Positions 7,253-16,045 of a stretch of 44,824 bases of DNA are shown piece by piece. This DNA is from Bacilli bacterium (GTDB taxonomy: Bacteria > Bacillota_I > Bacilli_A > RFN20 > CAG-826): NCBI GenBank assembly GCA_024680795.1, contig JAILBR010000062.1, positions 1-44,824 of the forward strand, in the 5' to 3' direction. Both the position numbers and the translations under genes were made by a program. The notes beneath the pieces were generated by a model, which did not search any database, was not told where the DNA came from, and was given only the letters and a program-made list of their open reading frames with translations. Positions within the stretch are counted from its first letter, which is position 1. The number at the start of each line of letters is the position of its first letter.

Positions 7253-9156
7253 AACAAAAAGATAGATATTCAGAATATAGTAGCGATCCAAATCGTAAAA
7301 AATATCTCGAAGCTTATTTAGAGAACGAATATAGCGCGAATAAGCAGATGTCTTTTGCTTGTCTAGCTATCGCTATTGTTTTACTTATCGTATGGATTGG
7401 CTATATCACACGTATTTTTACAGTCGATGATCACACATTGATATTAATTAATATCATGGTTCCAATTAATATTGTCTTATTATTATCGACACTGGTTCTA
7501 CAAAGAACAAAATATTTAAGACGACCATGGTTTAAATACTTTGTCTTAGCAATAATTTTAATCGTTATGGGCTTTGCCAATGTCATTTTTCCTAAACACG
7601 CTTATATTGGCTGGGCTATTGTTATAATTTTAACTAACCATTACTATAATCCTAAATTAGGATTAATTATCTTTATTTCCGCAATTATATTAATGTTTGG
7701 TTGTTTATACGCCGGATTATTTATCGGTGAATTCGATCAAAATCTTTTGGATGGTGAAATCGATTCGGCAACAGGCCTAATTTCTTGCCGATATGATTCT
7801 ACTAAGACATGGCCTAACACTATAGAAGGTAGAGTGGATTTCCTCGCATTCATGAGAGAAAATGGGAACGACAGATATTATAAAACCTTCTTATTCTATT
7901 ATTTGCCTCGTGTTTTAACTGCTGGTATTGTTTACTTTATTTCTAACGCTTTAAATATGCGTACTTATAAACTTCTCATTGATGAGATTAAGGTTAATAC
8001 CGAGCAACAAAGAGTGAACAATGAATTAAGTGTCGCTAAAGAGATACAACATAACGCTCTTCCTAGCGATTTTATCGATAATGAAGATGTCGAGGTTTTA
8101 GGGGAACTAGTAGCCGCGAAAGAAGTGGGTGGAGATTTCTATTATTATTCTCGTATTGATAATAATCATATTATGTTCGTGATTGGTGACATATCTGGTA
8201 AGGGTATTCCAGCCGCGATGTTTATGATGAAAACTTTAACCTGCATTAAGAACTTTGCAACTGCCGGAAAAACACCTAGTCAAATCTTAACTGACACCAA
8301 TTCTGCGATTGAGGAAAATAATGATAATAAAATGTTTGTTACCTGTTTCTTGGGTATTTTAAATACTGATACTGGTGAGTTTAAATTCGCTAATGCTGGA
8401 CACAATCCACCTTTAATTGGACAGAAACAAAAGTTTAGCTTCTTAACTTGTAAATCTGGATTCCTTCTAGGAGTTATGGATCCGCCAATGGTGCAAGATG
8501 AAGTCATCACTTTAAATAAAGGTGATGTCGTTACTTTATATACTGATGGTATTACTGAAGCCAGGAATAAAGAAGGGGAGTTCTTTGGCGAAAAGAGATT
8601 ACTTGATTTCTATAATCAAACCGATTTCTCTTGCTTATTACATGTCCATTTAGATTTAAAAGATCGAATTCTTAGTTTTACAAATGGAGCAGAACAAAGC
8701 GATGATATGACTTATCTAGCGTTCGTTTATAAAGGTAATAAGATTGAATATATCACTAAAGAATTCGATGCTGATAAAGAAGAGATTCCTGGTGCTTTAG
8801 AAGAGATTAAAGCCTTTGCCGAGAAATATAATTTCCCAAAAGCATTTACTAATACATTATTAACTGTGGGTGATGAACTTATTTCTAATATTGTGAAATA
8901 CGCTTATAAAGATGAAAATGGCACAGTATATATGCGTTTATTATACGATTTAGATGACAAATTATTTACAATGACAATTATTGATTCCGGTATTATATTT
9001 AATCCGTTTATTACCGATAACAAGCCTCTTCAGGGAGACGTTCAAGAACGAAAAGAAGGCGGACTTGGTATTCTTATTGTCAAACAGGTGATGGATAGTG
9101 TAACCTATGACAATGTTAATGGTAAGAATATCATTGTCCTTAAGAAAAAGTTATAG
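7249..9156 (+). CDS. Membrane SpoIIE/RsbU-type phosphatase with C-terminal RsbW-like ATPase domain
   Basis: The protein has 635 residues. The N-terminus has about six membrane segments (residues 33-240), followed by a short coiled linker. The PP2C-type domain of the SpoIIE/RsbU family shows the metal-binding motifs VGGDF (about 295), GDISGKGIPAAM (about 312), NAGHNPP, YTDGITEAR (about 430) and SDDMT (about 485). The last 130 residues are a HATPase_c_2 domain like RsbW, with the N box DELISNIVKYAY (about 542), IIDSG and GGLGILIVKQ (about 604). Kinase-like and phosphatase activities of a partner switch therefore sit in one membrane protein beside a STAS partner. The signal sensed is unknown. 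A single polypeptide carrying both activities suggests tight local control of the STAS-kinase protein. Confidence 0.9.
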   Translation: MKQKDRYSEYSSDPNRKKYLEAYLENEYSANKQMSFACLAIAIVLLIVWIGYITRIFTVDDHTLILINIMVPINIVLLLSTLVLQRTKYLRRPWFKYFVLAIILIVMGFANVIFPKHAYIGWAIVIILTNHYYNPKLGLIIFISAIILMFGCLYAGLFIGEFDQNLLDGEIDSATGLISCRYDSTKTWPNTIEGRVDFLAFMRENGNDRYYKTFLFYYLPRVLTAGIVYFISNALNMRTYKLLIDEIKVNTEQQRVNNELSVAKEIQHNALPSDFIDNEDVEVLGELVAAKEVGGDFYYYSRIDNNHIMFVIGDISGKGIPAAMFMMKTLTCIKNFATAGKTPSQILTDTNSAIEENNDNKMFVTCFLGILNTDTGEFKFANAGHNPPLIGQKQKFSFLTCKSGFLLGVMDPPMVQDEVITLNKGDVVTLYTDGITEARNKEGEFFGEKRLLDFYNQTDFSCLLHVHLDLKDRILSFTNGAEQSDDMTYLAFVYKGNKIEYITKEFDADKEEIPGALEEIKAFAEKYNFPKAFTNTLLTVGDELISNIVKYAYKDENGTVYMRLLYDLDDKLFTMTIIDSGIIFNPFITDNKPLQGDVQERKEGGLGILIVKQVMDSVTYDNVNGKNIIVLKKKL

Positions 9157-9158
9157 GT

Positions 9159-9956
9159 ATGGAATTTGAGAAGAAGTTAAGAAATTTAAGAGTTAGTAAT
9201 GGCATGACTAGAGAAGATCTCGCCGAGAAAAGCGGGATTCCTTTAAAGTTGATTATAAGTTATGAAAAAGGCAGAAGATATCCCAACCACGAAAACATGG
9301 ATAAACTTTGTGATGCCTTAGGGATCAAAGAATATCAAATTTTAACTGATGTTGAATTCGATGAAGCAGAATATAATCGAACCTTGCAGTTTAGAAGAAT
9401 CTTTATTTATGCGACAGGCGGAACGGCAATTGCCTTTTTAATCGCCTTTATTATTGTTTTTTCTATTTATCTATGGAAAGGAACAACTTCGATAGTCTCG
9501 GTTTTCTTATTAGGAATATTTGCGATTATCTCTTTAGCGGCCTATGACGTATTGATTATTACCTTATTAAAACGCAGAAGAGAGAAGATGGCGTTATCGA
9601 TTTCTGTTAACCTACTAATGATATTAGCCGCTAGCGCAACATTCTTAATAAATTTATGGTCTTTTAGCGACTTTGTTTCTTATTCGAAAGAAAAATGGCT
9701 CACCATATCTCAAGAATATAAATATTATGTGGCCGAAGATTTCTTAAACAAAAATAATATTATCGATATGACGACAGAACAGATTAAATCATATCTAGAC
9801 CAACCAGAAATCGAAAATGGACCAGATTTTCAAGGCTATACATTCTTTGTTTATGAATGTGGGCATCCGGTTAGAAAGCCATCGGTTGATCCATATACAT
9901 TAAGGATTACATTCCATAATAACAAAGTTATTAATTACACGTTTAAAGATAGATAA
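9159..9956 (+). CDS. XRE-family helix-turn-helix protein with three membrane segments
   Basis: The protein has 265 residues. Residues 4-60 are a Cro/C1-type helix-turn-helix (LRVSNGMTREDLAEKSGI, then LIISYEKGRRYP). Three hydrophobic segments follow (about 80-108, 112-140, 146-172), then a 90-residue tail rich in aromatic residues, ending in a short beta-like stretch (LRITFHNNKVINYTF), probably outside the cell. It starts two bases after the phosphatase stop codon, without a strong ribosome-binding site, so it belongs to the same operon. A membrane-bound DNA-binding protein could be the output of the upstream switch or its autoregulator; this is inference. Confidence 0.8.
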   Translation: MEFEKKLRNLRVSNGMTREDLAEKSGIPLKLIISYEKGRRYPNHENMDKLCDALGIKEYQILTDVEFDEAEYNRTLQFRRIFIYATGGTAIAFLIAFIIVFSIYLWKGTTSIVSVFLLGIFAIISLAAYDVLIITLLKRRREKMALSISVNLLMILAASATFLINLWSFSDFVSYSKEKWLTISQEYKYYVAEDFLNKNNIIDMTTEQIKSYLDQPEIENGPDFQGYTFFVYECGHPVRKPSVDPYTLRITFHNNKVINYTFKDR

Positions 9957-9957
9957 A

Positions 9958-9986
9958 AACCTCCTAGACTTCATAATCTGGAGGTT
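9958..9986. terminator. Bidirectional terminator
   Basis: The arms AACCTCC and GGAGGTT flank an inner AGA/TCT pair. T-runs follow on both strands (ATCTTTTATTA on plus, TTTTTATCT on minus), so it serves both converging operons. Confidence 0.85.
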
Positions 9987-9994
9987 ATCTTTTA

Positions 9995-10738
9995 TTATCG
10001 GTTTTTAAGTACTTCTTCGACGTGTTTCGGATCCAAGAACTGATAGGTAACTACGTCTGCAACTTTAACAACTTTCTGTAGCTGCTCTTCCTTTTGAATG
10101 GTCCAGCAGTTCACAAAGTGATTTTTTGCGTATCTTTGTACCCGTTTTTGTTCTAACATCACATCTTCTAAATCAACGGAGTCGAACATGAATTTTAGAT
10201 GATATATCCATTCGTAGTTTGGTTCATGATTTTTCACTACAAGTAGTGAATTAACGAAACCATGATGACGGGTAGCTGCTAAAGCGCGCGGATCAAAGGA
10301 GATAATAATGATATTTTTCTTATCTTTGATTCTTTCTAATTTTTTAAGTAGAAGGGCCGCTAAAGGCTTATGGTTTTTGCGATAAGCTTTTAATTCGACG
10401 ACGATTGGTACTTGTTCATTAATTAAATCAAATACCTCATCTAAGGTCGGAACTTCCCCTCCGTCAAGGAGTTTATAGTTCTCTTTTATTTCCTTAACGG
10501 ATAAATCTTCAATAATACCTTCTTTTCCGGTTGTGCGTTTTAAGTCTTCGTCATGACAAACAATTAAATCATTATCGGTAGTTAGATGAACATCTAATTC
10601 GATTGCCACTTTATGATCCAAAGCATTCTTAAAAGCTTTTAATCCGTTTTCGGTAAATTTATCGTTATGAAGTCCTCTATGCGCTATTCCATTAAGGAAT
10701 AGAGGATTGATTTTACTTATAAATCTCTTTTTATTCAT
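9995..10738 (-). CDS. Glycerophosphodiester phosphodiesterase
   Basis: This 247-residue cytoplasmic enzyme should split glycerophosphodiesters into glycerol-3-phosphate and an alcohol. It has the family signatures AHRGLH near residue 20, ELDVHLTTD and VCHDEDLKRTT, followed by GEVPTLDEVFDLI and IVVELKAY, which provide the metal-binding and catalytic His, Glu and Asp residues. The length is normal for UgpQ-like enzymes and no signal peptide is present. It starts two bases after the stop of the transporter gene, so the two are co-transcribed. The substrate of the transporter may be linked to it, but nothing in the sequence proves this. Confidence 0.93.
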   Translation of the reverse strand: MNKKRFISKINPLFLNGIAHRGLHNDKFTENGLKAFKNALDHKVAIELDVHLTTDNDLIVCHDEDLKRTTGKEGIIEDLSVKEIKENYKLLDGGEVPTLDEVFDLINEQVPIVVELKAYRKNHKPLAALLLKKLERIKDKKNIIIISFDPRALAATRHHGFVNSLLVVKNHEPNYEWIYHLKFMFDSVDLEDVMLEQKRVQRYAKNHFVNCWTIQKEEQLQKVVKVADVVTYQFLDPKHVEEVLKNR

Positions 10739-10740
10739 CT

Positions 10741-12180
10741 TTAGTCGTCAACGTCTAATGCTTCTAGACCTTTCTTGATATCGGTCTTATTGAGTTTAAC
10801 ACTCTTAACAAACATAAAGACAGCAAGAGAGAAGCCACAGCAAACAAGTGCGTAAAGTGGTAAATAACTCCAGTCAAAGTCTGGGATTAACATTAAGCTA
10901 CCTAAGGCAATTGGAGTAATGGTTTGTGCTAACATACTGGCCATATAGTAGTAACCAGTGAATTTACCGATTTTCTTAGCTGAACATAGTTCAACAACCA
11001 TTGGGAACGAGTTAACGTGGACCAAGGACATGCCAAATCCTTTTAAGACGAAAATGACATAGATATAGAATGGGAATGTGCCATTAGGAGCAATTGATAA
11101 TCCTAAGATAAACCATAATACATACGCTAAAACTGTGAGGGCTAAACCACCAGTAAGTGTCCATTTACGGCCAATCTTAGCAGCGATAATACCACCAACA
11201 GCAAAGCCAGCAACTGAGCATAAGCCAGATGCAATTGTGTTAATTGCTAATTTAGATGTATCTGTATTTAAGTGATAAAGGGTGTAGTTAGTCATAAATG
11301 TACCGACACCATTATCGGCCATGAACCAGAAGAATTCAGCGATAAGGATGAGCCAAAGCATGGTTTTATTTGCTTTGGACATTGGTTTATTTTCATCGTC
11401 AGCAACGCTATCTTGAATTTCAGCTTCTTCTTCACCTCTAGCGAGTTCATCTTTAATCTCATCTTTAATCTTATTTTCTTTAATAAGGATAAATAAGACG
11501 ATGACGGAAGCAATCATCAAAACTGATGCGAGTAAGAATGGAACTTCAATAATCCAAATGTTTCCTGTTTGAGCGGTTGGCACCCAAGTATCTGTTGCGG
11601 CATCATATTTGCCTTTTAAATATTGAGATAAGACTAAGAACATACCTAAGACGGTAGGAACTGCGCCACCGATGTAGCCCATGATATTGATGATACCATT
11701 AGCCTTACTTCTTAATGGTTTAGGTGTTAAATCAGGCATTAATGCAACTGCAGGATTACGATACATCATCGCAAAAAATACAGTAATAATCATTAAAATG
11801 ATTAAAGCAACTAAATTGTTATAGTGGAAGGCGATTGGAATAAATGGGAATGCCACAGAAACAACAAATGTTCCGATTAAAATATAAGGCATACGTTTTC
11901 CAAATCGTGTGTTGGTTTTGTCTGATAAATGACCAAAAATAGGCATCATGATTAAAGCCGCAATATTATCAACTGCCATCATAACACCGACAAGATATTG
12001 AACTTGTTTTGGATCATCTGTGCCAAGAGATTTCATAAATAGTTCGCTTAAGAATGAAGAACAATATGAATCCCAGACTTGCCACATTAAAAGAATACCG
12101 AAAAATGCGAATCCGATAATCATTGTCCTTTTCATATTCAATTTAAAAGGAAAGGAATTCGCTTGAGCTTGTTTTTCCAT
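10741..12180 (-). CDS. MFS transporter, GPH/SLC45-like sugar symporter
   Basis: This 479-residue membrane protein has about twelve hydrophobic segments and a charged central loop (residues 225-265) between the two six-helix halves. The loop after helix 2 reads GHLSDKTNTRFGKRMPYILIG, the form seen in sugar:cation symporters of the GPH and SLC45 groups. Its likely role is uptake of a glycoside or disaccharide. ATG 12180 is preceded by AGAGGA at suitable spacing. It is the first gene of an operon with the phosphodiesterase and diverges from the NagD-like phosphatase gene. The substrate cannot be read from the sequence. Confidence 0.85.
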   Translation of the reverse strand: MEKQAQANSFPFKLNMKRTMIIGFAFFGILLMWQVWDSYCSSFLSELFMKSLGTDDPKQVQYLVGVMMAVDNIAALIMMPIFGHLSDKTNTRFGKRMPYILIGTFVVSVAFPFIPIAFHYNNLVALIILMIITVFFAMMYRNPAVALMPDLTPKPLRSKANGIINIMGYIGGAVPTVLGMFLVLSQYLKGKYDAATDTWVPTAQTGNIWIIEVPFLLASVLMIASVIVLFILIKENKIKDEIKDELARGEEEAEIQDSVADDENKPMSKANKTMLWLILIAEFFWFMADNGVGTFMTNYTLYHLNTDTSKLAINTIASGLCSVAGFAVGGIIAAKIGRKWTLTGGLALTVLAYVLWFILGLSIAPNGTFPFYIYVIFVLKGFGMSLVHVNSFPMVVELCSAKKIGKFTGYYYMASMLAQTITPIALGSLMLIPDFDWSYLPLYALVCCGFSLAVFMFVKSVKLNKTDIKKGLEALDVDD

Positions 12181-12241
12181 TATATAAGTCCTCTTTTCAA
12201 ATATAATTATGACAAAGTAATGATAATACTTCTAGTATTTT

Positions 12242-12251
12242 ATGCTATAAT
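12242..12251 (+). promoter_or_regulatory. Extended -10 promoter giving a near-leaderless mRNA
   Basis: TATGCTATAAT places a TG-C-TATAAT extended -10 box only seven bases before the ATG at 12259. Transcription would start at or one to two bases before the start codon. There is no Shine-Dalgarno site. Confidence 0.65.
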
Positions 12252-12258
12252 TAACCAC

Positions 12259-13080
12259 ATGCAGGACTATTTTGGCAAAAATTCTGATTCATTAAAAGAT
12301 AAGAAATTATTTCTATTTGATATGGACGGCACCATTTATATGGACAACGACATATTCGATGGAACTTTAGATTTGCTTGATTATATCGATTCAATTGGTG
12401 GAAAATACGTTTTCATTACTAATAATTCCTCAAAAAGCGTTGATGCTTATATTCAAAAAGTTAGAAATATGGGTATCAAAGCCAATGAATTAAATTTCTA
12501 TACATCCACTCAAGCAAGTGCTGCCTATCTTAAAAAGAACTATCCAGATCAACTTGTTTTTGCTATGGGCACAAAGTCCTTTTTGGATGAATTAGGAAAA
12601 TTAGGAATCAAATATACAACCGAAGCAACCGATAAGGCTAAAGTAATTTTAATGGGTTATGATAATGAATTGAATTATGAGAAGCTAACAAATATATGCA
12701 AGATGTTAACGTTTTATGATTTACCATACATTGCTACAAATCCAGACTTGGTTTGCCCGGTGTCTTTTGGCTATGTTCCTGATTGTGGATCTGTTGCTAC
12801 AATTATTAAAAACGCAACAGGAAAATATCCGATATTTATTGGCAAACCAGAACCAACAATGATTGAATTCGTGATGGATTCATTGGGCTATTCCAAACAA
12901 GAAACCGTTGTTTTAGGCGATAGAATATATACTGATATTGCAAGCGGACTTAACGCTGGAGTATGTACTATTTTGGTATTAAGCGGAGAAGCCACATTAA
13001 AGACATTAGAAGAAGAATCTAGACAACCTACATTTGTATATGAAAATGTAAGAGTGCTAGTTGATGATTTAAAAAGATAA
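12259..13080 (+). CDS. HAD-superfamily phosphatase, NagD/YutF-like
   Basis: This 273-residue cytoplasmic protein has the HAD motifs of the NagD (class IIA) group: DMDGTIYMD near residue 21, the Thr/Asn motif FITNNSSKS, a cap domain, the lysine in GKPEPTM and the acidic motif VVLGDRIYTDIASG. It should dephosphorylate sugar phosphates or nucleotides; the group is broad. Upstream in-frame TTG and ATG codons exist, but the promoter -10 box at 12246-12251 lies after them, so ATG 12259 is the only start compatible with that promoter. It converges on asnA through a shared terminator. Confidence 0.9.
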   Translation: MQDYFGKNSDSLKDKKLFLFDMDGTIYMDNDIFDGTLDLLDYIDSIGGKYVFITNNSSKSVDAYIQKVRNMGIKANELNFYTSTQASAAYLKKNYPDQLVFAMGTKSFLDELGKLGIKYTTEATDKAKVILMGYDNELNYEKLTNICKMLTFYDLPYIATNPDLVCPVSFGYVPDCGSVATIIKNATGKYPIFIGKPEPTMIEFVMDSLGYSKQETVVLGDRIYTDIASGLNAGVCTILVLSGEATLKTLEEESRQPTFVYENVRVLVDDLKR

Positions 13081-13107
13081 AAAGAGAATTTTGCTTCTCT
13101 TTTATAA
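13081..13107. terminator. Bidirectional terminator
   Basis: AAAGAGAA, TTTTGC loop, TTCTCTTT, with T's on plus and the matching A-run for minus. It lies between the converging phosphatase and asnA genes and overlaps the asnA stop region. Confidence 0.8.
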
Positions 13108-14088
13108 TAGTTTTATGCCGTTATCTTCGGCATATTTTATTTGCTCTTCGTTCCATATTGAAGCTTGAACTTCGCCGATATGGGCTTTTTCTAGATAGAA
13201 CATACATAATCTAGATTGTCCAATACCGCCTCCGATTGTATAAGGAAGTTTTTCTTCCATTAATTCTTTAGCGTATGGTGTTTCTAATAATTCTGGTTTA
13301 TTTCTTTTAATAACTTGTTTTTTAAGTGATTCTGCATCAACCCTAATACCCATGGATGATAATTCAAACGGAATATCGAGGACTTTATTGTAAACAATAA
13401 TATCTCCATTTAAGTTCCAATCATCATAGTCAGGCGCGCGGCCATCATGTGGCTGGCCATCTTTAAGATCCCAACCGATTTGATACAGGAAAACTGCTCC
13501 ATATTCTTTAGCAGCCATATGTTCTCTTTCTTTTCTAGAAAGATTTGGATATCTATCTTCAAGTTCGCTTGTTGAGACAAAAGTGATTTTTTCAGGAAGC
13601 TTTTTCTCAAAACAAGGATATTTAGCATTAACTTTTGTTTCAACTAGTTTCATGGTGTCGAAGATGATGCCGACGATTTCAAAAAGAAGGTCAAGATTTC
13701 TTTCTTTTTTATCTATAACCGCTTCATAATCCCATTGATCGACATAAATCGAATGAATCGCATCCATATTTTCATCTTTACGAATCGCATTCATATCGGT
13801 GTAGATACCTTTATGAGATGTGATTTGATATCTCGCTAAAGCCTCTCTTTTCCACTTGGCTAATGAGTGAACAATTTCGACATTACCATCAACACCTTTA
13901 ACTTTAAAATGTACTGGTTCTTCAACGCCGTTAAGGTTGTCGTTTAACCCACTTTCTTTAATAACAAAAAGAGGAGCGCTGACACGGATGAGATGTAAAG
14001 CGTCTGCTAATTCTCTCTCGAATATATCTTTGATGTATTTGATTGCGACTTCAGTTTCAACTAAGTCAAGTTTACTTTTGTAATTCAT
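13102..14088 (-). CDS. asnA: Aspartate-ammonia ligase (asparagine synthetase A)
   Basis: This 328-residue enzyme makes asparagine from aspartate, ammonia and ATP. It resembles class II tRNA synthetases and matches the AsnA family from end to end: the N-terminal ISAPLF-type segment (RVSAPLFVI), KWKREALARYQ, GIYTDMNAIR, VDQWDYEAV, FLYQIGWDLKDGQPHDGRAPDYDDW and the ATP-site region GGGIGQSRLCMF. The length is normal. Its own near-leaderless promoter (TATAAT at 14099-14104 on the minus strand, ten bases before ATG) lies in the gap after the GH13 gene, and no ribosome-binding site is visible. Confidence 0.97.
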   Translation of the reverse strand: MNYKSKLDLVETEVAIKYIKDIFERELADALHLIRVSAPLFVIKESGLNDNLNGVEEPVHFKVKGVDGNVEIVHSLAKWKREALARYQITSHKGIYTDMNAIRKDENMDAIHSIYVDQWDYEAVIDKKERNLDLLFEIVGIIFDTMKLVETKVNAKYPCFEKKLPEKITFVSTSELEDRYPNLSRKEREHMAAKEYGAVFLYQIGWDLKDGQPHDGRAPDYDDWNLNGDIIVYNKVLDIPFELSSMGIRVDAESLKKQVIKRNKPELLETPYAKELMEEKLPYTIGGGIGQSRLCMFYLEKAHIGEVQASIWNEEQIKYAEDNGIKLL

Positions 14089-14098
14089 AACGCGTTTT

Positions 14099-14104
14099 AT
14101 TATA
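14099..14104 (-). promoter_or_regulatory. -10 box of asnA
   Basis: TATAAT on the minus strand lies ten bases before the asnA ATG, predicting a leader of about three bases. The -35 match (TTAAAT at 14122-14127) is weak. Confidence 0.45.
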
Positions 14105-14118
14105 TATGTAATGAAAAC

Positions 14119-15231
14119 TTAATTTAAGTTTAAATTGAAAATTCTTTCTTCTTTGGTTCCATCAACATAGAGATTGACAACTTTAATGCTATATTTATCT
14201 ACTAACGCATAGTTGGAACTGATAATTTCCTTTTGTGCCTTCTTATCAGCAATACATTTCCTATATAGCATTGCTATTTCTTCGTTCTTATAGCTAAAAT
14301 CGACAGGGTCTTTTTCGAATAGTTCTGGTTTATGATCATTTCCATATTCTTGACCAGCGTATATGAAAAGTTGACCTTTTATAAAAGAATAGAAATCTAG
14401 TAATCTTTCTAATCCTAACTTGTTAACTTGATTAACTATGCGCTCTGTGTCGTGATTTTCCAAACATAATAGCCTTAGATTAGCCTGATCTTGGCTTAAA
14501 CGTTTGACTATAATATCTAGTCCATTTTTATTTTTAAAATAACCAAATAGCTCATGGAAAAAGTTGTAATTATATAATGAATCAAATGTTGGAAACATAT
14601 CATCGTCATTTGTAGGCTTATCGCCAATAGAAACTAAATAATCATGAAAGTTAAAATCGATAGATTCTCCAATAAAGATAATATCTTTTAACTCTTCTCT
14701 AGCCCTTTTGAAAAATGATAAAGGGATCATGCTAGCTACATCAAATCTAAAACCATCAACACCAAGAGAAACCCAATATTTCAATACATCTAAAAGATAA
14801 TCTTGAGTTTCTTTTTTATATGTATCTAAGTCAACAATGTCACTCCAGTCTCCGACACGATTACCGAGTTTTCCATTTTTATGATAGTAATAATCTTCAT
14901 GATTCTTTAAAAGCACATTATCAGGAGCGGTATGATTAAATACCATATCGAGAATAATCTTCATTCCAAATCTATGGGTTTCTTTGACTAGTTTCTTGAA
15001 GTCAGTTAACCTACCTAAATCTTTAGAAATGGAGTAGTAATCCTTGATTGCATAAGGCGATCCATATGTCCCTTTCCTATTCTTAACACCGATTTCATGA
15101 ATTGGCATAAGGTAAATAATGTTAACGCCTAAATCTCTGATACGTTCCAAATCTTTGGTTATTTGTTTAAATGTTCCTTCTTTAGAATAATTTCTTGGAA
15201 AAATCTGATAAATAATTTCGTTTTGTTTCAT
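14119..15231 (-). CDS. Cytoplasmic GH13 alpha-glucan hydrolase
   Basis: This 370-residue protein begins directly with the GH13 barrel (IIYQIFPRNYS) and has no signal peptide, so it acts on imported maltodextrins. It shows the four conserved regions: DMVFNHTA, the nucleophile in GVDGFRFDVA, the acid/base in FIGES and CLENHDTER. It lacks the N-terminal domain of neopullulanases, has a compact B domain and keeps only a short C-terminal beta domain, so it is small for the family. The exact specificity (maltogenic, oligo-1,6-glucosidase or other) is not readable. It complements the secreted amylase at 2209-4797. Its promoter gives a near-leaderless transcript. Confidence 0.88.
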   Translation of the reverse strand: MKQNEIIYQIFPRNYSKEGTFKQITKDLERIRDLGVNIIYLMPIHEIGVKNRKGTYGSPYAIKDYYSISKDLGRLTDFKKLVKETHRFGMKIILDMVFNHTAPDNVLLKNHEDYYYHKNGKLGNRVGDWSDIVDLDTYKKETQDYLLDVLKYWVSLGVDGFRFDVASMIPLSFFKRAREELKDIIFIGESIDFNFHDYLVSIGDKPTNDDDMFPTFDSLYNYNFFHELFGYFKNKNGLDIIVKRLSQDQANLRLLCLENHDTERIVNQVNKLGLERLLDFYSFIKGQLFIYAGQEYGNDHKPELFEKDPVDFSYKNEEIAMLYRKCIADKKAQKEIISSNYALVDKYSIKVVNLYVDGTKEERIFNLNLN

Positions 15232-15238
15232 ATCTAGA

Positions 15239-15267
15239 ATTATGCATTATTTCTTCTATATAATCAA
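15239..15267 (-). promoter_or_regulatory. Promoter of GH13 gene, near-leaderless
   Basis: On the minus strand TTGATT (15262-15267), a 17-base spacer and CATAAT (15239-15244, preceded by TG) lie only seven bases from the ATG. There is no Shine-Dalgarno site. Confidence 0.65.
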
Positions 15268-15310
15268 AAACATTTTTATATGTTTTCTATTGTGATAGGA
15301 TATTGAAAGT

Positions 15311-16045
15311 ATGTCAGAGCTATTATTGACCGTTAAAGAATTAAAAGATATAGAAAAATATTCAGCTGATGGATATGTTTTGGGATATGAAAAATACACA
15401 TTTTTTGGCGCGAGTAGATTTTCTTATGATGAAATAGCATCTATTTCCAATAAAGCGAACGTTTTTGTTTTATTAAATGCATTAATACATGAAAATAACA
15501 TTGAAGATTTTAATAGCGAAATCAATAAGTTGGCCAAACTAGATGTCAACTTTATTGTCCAAGATACGGGGGCTCTGTCGTTAATTTTGAAACAAATTAG
15601 CCCAAAACGAGTGGTTTTTAATCCATACACAATGATATGCAATAAAAATGATTTTAGTGCTTATCAAAACGAAGGAATATTAGGCATTGGTATTTCAAGT
15701 CAACTTTTTATAGAAGAAACTATTGAACTATCTAAATTAGATAACGCTTTAATTTTGCTATATGGCTATGAACCAATATATCAATCTAATAGAAAAGTAT
15801 TATCCCTATATCAAGAAGCTAAAAAAGTTAGATTTCCAAATGGACAACTATATTTGAGGGAAGATACAAGAGATGTCTTATATTCTATTATCGAGAACGA
15901 GTATGGTTCTGTAATCTTTAACTGTAAAAAAGTTAATCTTATTAGAAGAATTAAAGATATTAAAGAGGCAAAGTATCTATTAATAGATACATTCTTGTCA
16001 AGTGAAGATGAAATTGATAATGTCATCAAGGAGTTGAACGAATGA
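15311..16045 (+). CDS. U32-like TrhP1 (YrrN-type) tRNA hydroxylation protein
   Basis: The protein has 244 residues. It forms an operon with the full U32 protein that follows, overlapping it by ATGA. The pairing and sizes match Bacillus yrrN-yrrO, whose products TrhP1 and TrhP2 act in making 5-hydroxyuridine at the wobble position of tRNA. This member lacks the cysteine cluster of U32 proteins; it looks like a reduced TIM-barrel half (FVLLNALIHE, IVQDTGALSLI, VFNPYTMI). It is probably the non-catalytic or substrate-binding partner. An extended -10 (TG-A-TAGGAT, 15296-15301) lies nine bases before ATG, so the mRNA has almost no leader. The assignment rests mainly on gene order. Confidence 0.7.
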   Translation: MSELLLTVKELKDIEKYSADGYVLGYEKYTFFGASRFSYDEIASISNKANVFVLLNALIHENNIEDFNSEINKLAKLDVNFIVQDTGALSLILKQISPKRVVFNPYTMICNKNDFSAYQNEGILGIGISSQLFIEETIELSKLDNALILLYGYEPIYQSNRKVLSLYQEAKKVRFPNGQLYLREDTRDVLYSIIENEYGSVIFNCKKVNLIRRIKDIKEAKYLLIDTFLSSEDEIDNVIKELNE

